DNA of 64,000 nucleotides, taken from assembly GCA_964017195.1 (NCBI GenBank), contig OZ024894.1:7185537-7249536 (forward strand), in the 5' to 3' direction. Position 1 is the first letter of the stretch. Each line of letters begins with the position of its first letter. The notes under the pieces were generated by a model. The model had not been told where the DNA came from. It made no database searches and saw only the letters and a program-made list of their open reading frames with translations. Below, piece after piece: positions 56,795-64,000 of this stretch. The translations under genes were made by a program, and so were the position numbers. Origin of the DNA: Siderastrea radians (taxonomy: Eukaryota; Cnidaria; Anthozoa; Scleractinia; Rhizangiidae).

Positions 56795-59700
56795 TTACGG
56801 CTTTTTGTGAAGATCCAAGAGCTCTATCATCAACCCTGCACGCAGTTGGGGTGCTTCCTGGTATGTCCAAGAAAATGATTCTGTATTCCCGCGGCAGACA
56901 TCGCGTATAGCATAGATTACAGCCACGCCACAGCTGCCAGAGCCATCTGGTGATCCAGTTGCAGCGGATGGTTGATCCGGTAGTGGAGTGGTAAACCTTT
57001 TAATGTCGCACCAGCTTGATGGATTAAATGCGTCATTACCAGTTACTCGGAAGATGATTTGAATTATTTCTCTTGCATTCTTTTTGAGATTCTGTGGTAC
57101 TGGACAGTGATAGCCGTCATCAAAGTAGACTGTTTGATTCTTCATCGAAAAAATGGCGAGTCCCCAGTGACACGAGTTCATGTGGACTGGTAAGAACATG
57201 GTCACAACACCTTCCATGTCGTTTTGATGACATATATGTTCAACAACATTGTTAAGAACTTTGCCCGTTGAAAGATACGAAGGAAGGAAGATGTTTTGAC
57301 CCAATTGACTTTCTTCATTTGCCTTGTCACAGTATTTCTGGCCAAGAAAATTTATAACTTCATCTGACACGTACCGTTCTCCTACTAAAAGAGACAGTTC
57401 TTGAGACGTAATCCTGTAGTTATCATAGGATGCTAAATACTTCCCTTCTAGATTCCATCGATCCAAGAGAGCCTCTGTTGCTTCTTCTCTAAACGAGTTG
57501 TGCTTAAATGCCATTTCAAGCCATTTCGTCTCAAAGGACACTTCAGAACGAAGCCGCTTCACACGATGGAACCGTTGCAACACTCTAATACCCTCCTTGT
57601 TAAAGTTGCCATATAGAGGAATTTGAGCAACAACTTGAGCATTCCGGGATGATGACATCTCCTTTTCAATTTTTTCCAGCACTGATTGTGGCGGCAGTTT
57701 GGTAACTGTGATGGGATCTGTCAAGTCAGCCAAACTTCCGTCTAACGTAAATCTCGCCAACTTCCTATCCACGTCAGGGAAGGTGCTTTCACCAAGCAGT
57801 CGCCTAGGGTGCCTAAAATTGTCGTCTCGACGAAGCACATCTGCCAAAACACCAATATCTGTCGGTGTTTCCTTATCTTCAGCAATTTCTCCCAGGTAAA
57901 CAAAAGTGTGACTGTTCACGTCTGTAGCAGGTGGCTTTATTTCAATTTTGAAATCCTTTTCTCTTCCTCCCTCTGTTGGTTGTTTCCCATAGATGCTCTC
58001 ATTAGTGCCGCAAGGTAACGAAGAACGAAACGTTTTTCCCTTGTTGCCACTTCTCGCTGCCTTCTTCTTTAGTGTTGCATCAGATTTCTGTTTTTGAGAA
58101 GGAGGCGACTTCTTGCTGTCGTTGCTTTTCCTTTTAATTTTCGTCTTTTCTCCAGAGGAAGCCGCTCTTTTTCTCTTTTCTGGAATCTCCTGGGCAGTAT
58201 CTGGGTCGGCACTTCTCGCTGCCTTCTTCTTTAGTGGTGCATCAGATTTCTGTTTTTGAGACAGAGGCCACTTCTTGCTGTCATTGCTTTTCCTTTCAAT
58301 TTTCGTCTTTTCTCCAGAGGAAGCTGCTCTTTTTCTCTTTTCTGGAATCTCCTGGGCAGTATCTGGGTCGATTTTGTGCTTTCTCTTTCGCCCAAATTTA
58401 GATCGTGATTCAAAATTAACAGCTCGGTTAAAGTATGATGCCGGTAGCCACATGTCATCTTCTGAACTGTAGCCTTTGAAGCGGACACGGAATTCATACG
58501 TTAAGGTGTCCTTGCGCAGGCGACTCGTAACTACATCTTCTATTTCGTAGAAGTCGTCCGGAAGCGGATTCTGTAGTTGCTCTTCTTCAATTATAGGAGT
58601 AGCAGCCGCATGTCCATCGTCCTTGTAATCCCCTCGACAGATGAACCCCATTTCATGTAGCAACTTTCTTGATTCCTCGTGCAGTTTATAGCAACCGGTG
58701 ATGTTTTCCGAGGCTGGAACGAGTTCAACAGTTCCTATAATCGACGAAGAAGCTCTCCAGTGAGTGAGTCCCAAGGAGGGGTGAATATGGTAGGTATCGT
58801 CAATGGATGATCTCTCGTAAAAAGAAAAACGACATCTCATTGTGGAATCACCCTTTAATTTAAAACTTGTGCAATCGGATCCATCTTTGACTGACTGAAT
58901 TCCTTCGACACGAGCGATATCAAAGACTTTGTGTCCCTGTTGTACGGACTTGAGAGCCACATGTGAAAACTTCACAATGTCATGCTTGGGATCCACAGGC
59001 GCTTTACCTGGAAGGTATTTTGCGGCCCAGTGTCGCTTTTGGCGGCAACGTGCAATATACTCTCTGGGTAGTATGAGCTTCAACGCCTGCTTGACGTGGA
59101 TGTAAGTGGTTCTGTTACCGACGACTTTGCTTATTTTCCATTCTTTGCCTTTAGCGTTAATATCGTCTTCTTTGCTGTCACCGTTTTCTTCCTGTTCTTC
59201 TTCCTCTTCTTGTTCATCATCGCTGTTACACTCATTCTCTTCTTCATCATCATTCACAGCAGTTTCAATGTCATCTTCGACATCACAAAGACGATCTTTT
59301 GCTTCTGCGTACGTCTTGTCGAGCATGCTGTAATTTTCGGGTAACCTTCCGTCCATGACTTTCATGTCGGCTGGATGCTCGAAGGTGTACGGGGTGTCCC
59401 AGTAATCGTTTTGCTGGAGAAGTTCCACAGCGCCAACTGGCATATACTTTTGGAACAATGCCTGTCCGTCCTTCACGCCCTGAAAATGGGCCTTCCTCTG
59501 TTGATCCAGAAAATCTCGATACTGCGATGGATACTCATAAGAAACGTCTGCCTTAGATGCATGTTGTTGAAAAGCGTAGGCCTTTTTTCTCCTATTTGAC
59601 GACTGCTTTACATTAGCACCAGCTTGAGCTAGTCGCTGTTTGGCATTGATGTTAAACTGCACCTTGGAACTTTTGTCCAGCATGTCAGCAAGTGTTGGCT

Positions 59701-62700
59701 GAGAATCGAGAGACTGGATTTCATTCGTTTTCCCCTGCAATTCGCTGATAATTCGCTCTGTGGACTTGGTGCCAGTGTTATAGAGCGAACTTCCAGCCAA
59801 CCCAACATCTCTGAAATGCAAGAACATCGCCAGTTGGTAGAGTGTGGCGGCTGCGAATAAAATTTCGGCAGTGACGTAGCAACCATTAGTTAAGAATCTA
59901 CCGCGTTTTGACGGATCAGTCTTGGCACCTGGTTTAGAATGCAAAGGCATCTTCTTCAGTTCCAAAACCTTTTTCCATAACCGTAAAACAGTAATGGCGC
60001 TTGACACCGAGCTTTGGATCTCAGCTGGACTTCCAAAGTCTATCTTTCGAAACGGATCGAGAAGTCGGCAAGCTGCTCTTATGTATAGACTTGTTCCTTT
60101 AGATCCTGGGATATGTTCATCGAGAAGGTCAGCAATTCGGTTTGTGAAAAGCCTCTCACAAGCATCTGAATTCTGGTCACAGAAAAAGACCAGGAGAAGA
60201 TCGGTAGCTGTAAAACCGCAGTCTAGGCCTAAATTCTGGCAGCGATTCTTCAAGTCATGAAGATGCTGAATTGTAGCCAGGCGAGTAAACTTCCCTTCAT
60301 CCACCCAAAACGTTAGCTCTCTCGTTTCGTACTTTAGGTTTTTCAGCAGCAATCTTTGTTCGTGGTCATAATCCAAACAGGCAATTGATGGAAGATTCCA
60401 ATAGTATGGAGCAAGGTATCTTTCTCCATCCACACCCAAACCCAGAAACATAACTCCGTCCTCTACTTCTTGTCGTGTAGGTTTCATCAACTTATTAGCA
60501 GCTGACAGAGAGAAACCAGCAGAATCGGTTGAGTATGTGAGAAGGTTCACAGGAATTCCACGTACATCCCCAGATTCTGTATAGAAGCAGAGTCTTCTCA
60601 AATTCTCCCAATATTTTAAAAGATGACATGCTTTGTATCCCTTGTCTGGTGTTGGCCACATGCAGTATATCTGTGATTGCTTCTCTACGGTGGCCAGGCC
60701 AGTAAAGTTGTGAATGGAGACACTTTTTGCTAATTGATGGTTGTTAAGAAGATCTTCGACTAGCCTTTTAAGTGCGTCGTAATCATCTTGGTCACCCTTA
60801 GAAGCATCTTGGCGAGGAATGTGTAAGACTTCATCATTCCAGCTTTGTACATCTGGGTTCCACATCTTGCCAAGTATGACCACCTCTCCAGAATTTGTTA
60901 ATCGCGGCTGAAGGTAACGCAAACTTCTTGCCCCATCACTTGCTTCGTTCACTGGGAAGCCTCGGTAATGTTGAGCTGCATTATCGATCCCTTCCAGATT
61001 GATTCCCACATCTAGTCTTGCTTCCTTGCCGTGTTCTGCTGCTGTTGTTTCACCAGCAAGGCCAAACATGTCAGCTAGTAAGGAATAGTTGGTGGATCCA
61101 AGCTCGTTCTTGAACAGACTGCTTATGTCTTTGATCAATGCCAAGTAATGATTGTTATTTTTCTTTAACAACTTGGATGTAAGATTACGTAGAACCATTA
61201 CCTGTACTGGCTTTGTCTTGGATATTCCCATTGAGAATAGCCGCCTTAGATCCAAAATAAGCTTCTCCTCGTCACAGCTGAGACACGAATCCATTAAACA
61301 TTTCTCCCACTCCCCTTCAGACAGCTTTACGCGAGTCAGCTCCTTGACATGCCTTTCTGCTTCTTTTCTACGGCGTGATTCTGTTTTAAGAGCGTTATTC
61401 AGCTCTAGAGTCTTGGCATAGCGTTGATTAAATCCACGAACTCCTATCCTGTCTTTCATTCCACTTAGGTTTCCTTTTTCTCGGTGTCTCAAGACATCTT
61501 TCAAGTCGCGTTCCTGCTTAGCGCAGTTGGAACATGTAAAAGGATTCTCGCCATCCGGTGATGCTTCACCTAAACAAGGTGGGTCAATGCTCTTTATGCA
61601 GCCATCAATTTGCACACTTCTTCCATAAACATTGATGTTACAAGTCTTGGGGATGTACTCTGACCGGTAGCTGCGATTGGCCTTTTCGATAAGATGTCTG
61701 GCATCAACAGGATGTTTCTCGCTCCACCGTTTATACTCATTGCAGCCTTCGTGTCCTTCCATCGTGTTGTAGCAGCTCACAGCACCCGAACGTAGCTGCT
61801 GTAAGAACATCGATTTTGCTGTGCAGCGTCTAATTTGTCGGTCTTCTGAGAATTGTTTAACGACCTCCGGAACCCAGTAATGGTGACAATCAACTTTTCC
61901 CGGCTTCGAATGCTGCAAGGGAACTGGAGGTCCTTCCCGGTTTAAAGGACGGAAGAATTTTGCGATGGACTGCTGACCTGTTGACGCCTTTTTTGCCACA
62001 GATGATGGGGATGGTTTCGGCGGTTGGGAAGCGTCCTCTTCAGCCTTAACGAAGGCAATGGCCTGCTTATGGCATTCCGACGAAGCATGTTCTCCGACTT
62101 GAACAAGGCCTGAAAACATCAATGTCGCCGTTCCTGCCAGGATGTCTTCGACAGGTGCTTGCTTTCGGCATCTTAGGCGTGAACGGGGCTGACCGTTCTC
62201 CATTGCCCACTTTTGAAAAGGTATGCAAATTTCGCAAAGAAAATTGCTCTTTCCCGCATGACTAAATTGGGGAAAGCTGTCTCCGTCAAATGTTGAAGGG
62301 ATCCTGCTTTCTCCTAACTTTCCAACCTTTATGGGTGGGAATGATGCAGCAACTAGTGCTCTAAGCTTGCAACTATTAAAAGAGGTGGTGCTGCCACATC
62401 GCTTCTGGATGTTAAGTCTCTCACCTTGCATCGGGCCATGAATTTGAAAAATTTCATCCAAATAGCTCTTGAAACTCTTTGGCTTGCCTGGCAAATTTGA
62501 TGGCAGAAAGAACTTTATTTTCTTGTTATGGCGAAGAAATAAATTATGCTGTGTTAAATCGTCGCCGTCACAGGCCTTGACATCTTGTAACTCAATGTCG
62601 ATTTCGTCATCGGTTTCTTCCTCGTATTCAGAATAGGTTCCCTCATTCTCACACTCTGTTTCAGGGACTAAACCTTGCTCTTGATCGCTACTATGATCTT

Positions 62701-63727
62701 CTGTTTTATCACACGCTATATGAACTGCAGTAGTGACCTCCCTTTTATTCATATGATCAGAGCTGTTGCCGTCTTCAACATTTGTGTCAGAATTAAGGCA
62801 ATCGTCGGTTTTCTTCGCGTCCTCGACACGTTCCACGTGCTGCAATTCCTCTTGTTCTTCCTCGTATTCAGAATAGGTTCCCTCATTCTCACACTCTGTT
62901 TCAGGGACTAAACCTTGCTCTTGATCGCTACTATGATCTTCTGTTTTATCACACGCTATATGAACTGCAGTAGTGACCTCCCTTTTATTCATATGATCAG
63001 AGCTGTTGCCGTCTGCAACATTTGTGTCAGAATTAAGGCAATCGTCGGTTTTCTCCGCGTCCTCGACACGTTCCACGTGCTGCAATTCCTCTTGTTCCGC
63101 CGGGTCAGTCTTTCCTCGCTTCTGGTGTGGCTCATCTGTCTCAGTTGATTCTTTAAATCGGATTCCAACGAACAGTTTCCGCTTTTTATTCGAGGACACT
63201 TTCCTGTAAGGGCCTTGTCCAACCAAGTGCTTTCCAAAGATCGAAAAGAACTGATGCCGATGGTTCTCCGTCGTTGGTATGCCAGAAAACTTTGAAAACG
63301 ACGTCCAGGCATCTTCTTTATTCACACAATCCGCAAGAGAACCAGGCTTTAATTTGGATTTCGCCCAAATCTTTACATTTTCTACATTCCAGTTATGGAC
63401 ATACTTAACTTTATGCGTAAGAATTGAACCACGGTAGCCAATCTTATGATTACCCTGTTTAAAAAATGCTACTTTCTTAAACCCTAAAGTAATCATTACC
63501 CTTCCAAGCAAACTCAGAAATGATTCTTTGAATGGATTTACTGAGGGGTTATCCTCTTGAAAGGCTGCCCACAGCTCATCGGTTGTGACGGTTTTATCCG
63601 CTTCCGGTGTCGTCCTGACGTTATTTGATACCCACGTCTCCAAAAATGTTTGCGTCAACTCCATCTGTGAAGGATGATAGGAAAAAGCAGAATTAAACAT
63701 TGTGGATGATATCTTATAAATCGTCAA
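56795..63727 (-). CDS. Giant mobile-element protein: winged-helix pair, PIP box, transposase-like core, chromodomain, Ulp1-like protease (2310 aa)
   Basis: Single uninterrupted frame. Residues about 22-105 and 110-190 are two related winged-helix-like repeats. About 210-370 is acidic with an 80-residue tandem duplication. Cys motifs include C498-x2-C501. Q585-F592 (QQSIAKFF) is a perfect PCNA-interaction box. A large core (about 610-1320) contains candidate catalytic D1068 (YSTDSAG), D1119/D1121 (LDYDHE) and E1288 (TAEILF). Acid-rich 1480-1520. Chromodomain-like 1725-1770 with Y1727 and W1760. A lysine-rich stretch has a 54-residue duplication. The C-terminus is Ulp1-like, with H2187-W, D2203/D2204 and C2266 in GSGSCG. 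I do not recognise the family; a DDE-type transposase that reads chromatin and removes SUMO or processes itself is my inference. No introns, and no host gene neighbour. Other readings: a viral-derived or domesticated gene. Confidence 0.8.
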   Translation of the reverse strand: MTIYKISSTMFNSAFSYHPSQMELTQTFLETWVSNNVRTTPEADKTVTTDELWAAFQEDNPSVNPFKESFLSLLGRVMITLGFKKVAFFKQGNHKIGYRGSILTHKVKYVHNWNVENVKIWAKSKLKPGSLADCVNKEDAWTSFSKFSGIPTTENHRHQFFSIFGKHLVGQGPYRKVSSNKKRKLFVGIRFKESTETDEPHQKRGKTDPAEQEELQHVERVEDAEKTDDCLNSDTNVADGNSSDHMNKREVTTAVHIACDKTEDHSSDQEQGLVPETECENEGTYSEYEEEQEELQHVERVEDAKKTDDCLNSDTNVEDGNSSDHMNKREVTTAVHIACDKTEDHSSDQEQGLVPETECENEGTYSEYEEETDDEIDIELQDVKACDGDDLTQHNLFLRHNKKIKFFLPSNLPGKPKSFKSYLDEIFQIHGPMQGERLNIQKRCGSTTSFNSCKLRALVAASFPPIKVGKLGESRIPSTFDGDSFPQFSHAGKSNFLCEICIPFQKWAMENGQPRSRLRCRKQAPVEDILAGTATLMFSGLVQVGEHASSECHKQAIAFVKAEEDASQPPKPSPSSVAKKASTGQQSIAKFFRPLNREGPPVPLQHSKPGKVDCHHYWVPEVVKQFSEDRQIRRCTAKSMFLQQLRSGAVSCYNTMEGHEGCNEYKRWSEKHPVDARHLIEKANRSYRSEYIPKTCNINVYGRSVQIDGCIKSIDPPCLGEASPDGENPFTCSNCAKQERDLKDVLRHREKGNLSGMKDRIGVRGFNQRYAKTLELNNALKTESRRRKEAERHVKELTRVKLSEGEWEKCLMDSCLSCDEEKLILDLRRLFSMGISKTKPVQVMVLRNLTSKLLKKNNNHYLALIKDISSLFKNELGSTNYSLLADMFGLAGETTAAEHGKEARLDVGINLEGIDNAAQHYRGFPVNEASDGARSLRYLQPRLTNSGEVVILGKMWNPDVQSWNDEVLHIPRQDASKGDQDDYDALKRLVEDLLNNHQLAKSVSIHNFTGLATVEKQSQIYCMWPTPDKGYKACHLLKYWENLRRLCFYTESGDVRGIPVNLLTYSTDSAGFSLSAANKLMKPTRQEVEDGVMFLGLGVDGERYLAPYYWNLPSIACLDYDHEQRLLLKNLKYETRELTFWVDEGKFTRLATIQHLHDLKNRCQNLGLDCGFTATDLLLVFFCDQNSDACERLFTNRIADLLDEHIPGSKGTSLYIRAACRLLDPFRKIDFGSPAEIQSSVSSAITVLRLWKKVLELKKMPLHSKPGAKTDPSKRGRFLTNGCYVTAEILFAAATLYQLAMFLHFRDVGLAGSSLYNTGTKSTERIISELQGKTNEIQSLDSQPTLADMLDKSSKVQFNINAKQRLAQAGANVKQSSNRRKKAYAFQQHASKADVSYEYPSQYRDFLDQQRKAHFQGVKDGQALFQKYMPVGAVELLQQNDYWDTPYTFEHPADMKVMDGRLPENYSMLDKTYAEAKDRLCDVEDDIETAVNDDEEENECNSDDEQEEEEEQEENGDSKEDDINAKGKEWKISKVVGNRTTYIHVKQALKLILPREYIARCRQKRHWAAKYLPGKAPVDPKHDIVKFSHVALKSVQQGHKVFDIARVEGIQSVKDGSDCTSFKLKGDSTMRCRFSFYERSSIDDTYHIHPSLGLTHWRASSSIIGTVELVPASENITGCYKLHEESRKLLHEMGFICRGDYKDDGHAAATPIIEEEQLQNPLPDDFYEIEDVVTSRLRKDTLTYEFRVRFKGYSSEDDMWLPASYFNRAVNFESRSKFGRKRKHKIDPDTAQEIPEKRKRAASSGEKTKIERKSNDSKKWPLSQKQKSDAPLKKKAARSADPDTAQEIPEKRKRAASSGEKTKIKRKSNDSKKSPPSQKQKSDATLKKKAARSGNKGKTFRSSLPCGTNESIYGKQPTEGGREKDFKIEIKPPATDVNSHTFVYLGEIAEDKETPTDIGVLADVLRRDDNFRHPRRLLGESTFPDVDRKLARFTLDGSLADLTDPITVTKLPPQSVLEKIEKEMSSSRNAQVVAQIPLYGNFNKEGIRVLQRFHRVKRLRSEVSFETKWLEMAFKHNSFREEATEALLDRWNLEGKYLASYDNYRITSQELSLLVGERYVSDEVINFLGQKYCDKANEESQLGQNIFLPSYLSTGKVLNNVVEHICHQNDMEGVVTMFLPVHMNSCHWGLAIFSMKNQTVYFDDGYHCPVPQNLKKNAREIIQIIFRVTGNDAFNPSSWCDIKRFTTPLPDQPSAATGSPDGSGSCGVAVIYAIRDVCRGNTESFSWTYQEAPQLRAGLMIELLDLHKKP
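58051..58374 (-). repeat. 162-bp in-frame tandem duplication in the giant ORF
   Basis: The 54-codon unit DPDTAQEIPEKRKRAASSGE... occurs twice head to tail with a few substitutions, in the basic linker after the chromodomain-like segment. Confidence 0.9.
62617..63096 (-). repeat. 240-bp in-frame tandem duplication in the giant ORF
   Basis: Two 80-codon acidic units lie at exactly 240-bp offset with about two visible differences (for example TCTTCAAC / TCTGCAAC), so the duplication is recent. Confidence 0.93.
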
Positions 63728-64000
63728 TGCGACTGTTTCTGCTTAATGAACTGAATTGTATTTGTTTTGTATTGCTTTTCAGTTGCCGAAAATCCTCACT
63801 TGACTTTAAGATCCATGTATCTCAAAACTAATTAATGGACAGTCTTTTCCTTCCTATATCGTGTAAGGAATATTCATTCTTTTGCAGTGATTATTAAAAA
63901 AACTTATTGCAAGTGCAATTTCCACTTCACAGGTGTAGAGCTGGTACAGGTTTTGTTTTGCCGAATAAAATAACTTCTTGATATGCAGTCAAAAAACAGC
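63728..64000. other. 5' flank of the giant ORF, to the window end
   Basis: No inverse match to the sequence at 56561-56794 was found, so any terminal inverted repeat of the element lies beyond the window. No core promoter assigned. Confidence 0.4.

Noticed and set aside
59096..59344. Plus-strand ORF rich in Phe/Leu/Ser as a membrane protein
   Set aside because: It is the complement of the Glu/Asp-rich tract of the giant minus-strand ORF.

Overview
The window is nuclear DNA of a metazoan, most likely a cnidarian such as a stony coral or sea anemone. The case for this is AT-rich sequence, intron-bearing genes with GT-AG borders and downstream AATAAA/ATTAAA signals, and a dense mix of animal transposon types: Academ, Crypton, hAT, Penelope-like and esterase-type LINE. 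Only two ordinary host genes can be supported. They are head-to-tail DRAM-like (Frag1/DRAM/Sfk1) six-pass membrane proteins at 28540-32602 (+) and 37694-41480 (+), each with two coding exons and the same phase-0 intron position.

Layout. 1-14640 has no recognisable gene; it holds diverged copies of a 106-bp satellite (641-945), a long-arm foldback element (3688-4202), a G/C-run inverted repeat (4759-5236) and two small MITEs (5532-5745, 5792-5939). A 106-bp satellite array (14650-22690) is split by a complete-looking 5.86-kb Academ DNA transposon (16135-21995). It has a 3-bp GTA duplication, matching terminal inverted repeats and one uninterrupted 1593-codon gene with zinc modules, a presumed DDE core, an XPG/FEN-like acidic triad region and a C-terminal cysteine-rich domain. 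22691-28539 holds decayed satellite units, a degenerate tandem repeat and MITEs. The first DRAM-like gene carries a 1.3-kb DNA transposon with a SAP-like ORF in its intron; the second carries a GCGCC-rich MITE in its intron. Between them lie decayed dispersed repeats and two Penelope-like (GIY-YIG) remnants.

41579-50562 is a nested transposon stack. A LINE with esterase-type ORF1 and endonuclease/reverse-transcriptase ORF2 is broken by a stop, frameshifts and a local rearrangement. A 962-bp Crypton-like insertion interrupts its ORF2, and a 2.3-kb hAT-type element sits in its 3' UTR. A 5'-truncated LINE copy lies in opposite orientation just upstream. The Crypton-like insertion holds a perfect 100-bp palindrome, and the hAT element holds a third Penelope-like remnant.

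53345-56560 is a tandem array whose monomers resemble tRNA promoter A and B boxes, in roughly 140-bp dimers. It abuts the most striking gene, an intronless 2310-codon ORF on the minus strand (56795-63727). That ORF combines paired winged-helix-like N-terminal repeats, Cys motifs, a canonical PIP box, a transposase-like core with candidate D/D/E residues, acidic tracts, a chromodomain-like segment and a C-terminal Ulp1-like cysteine protease. I read it as a mobile-element protein of a family I cannot name. Its upstream boundary is probably outside the window.
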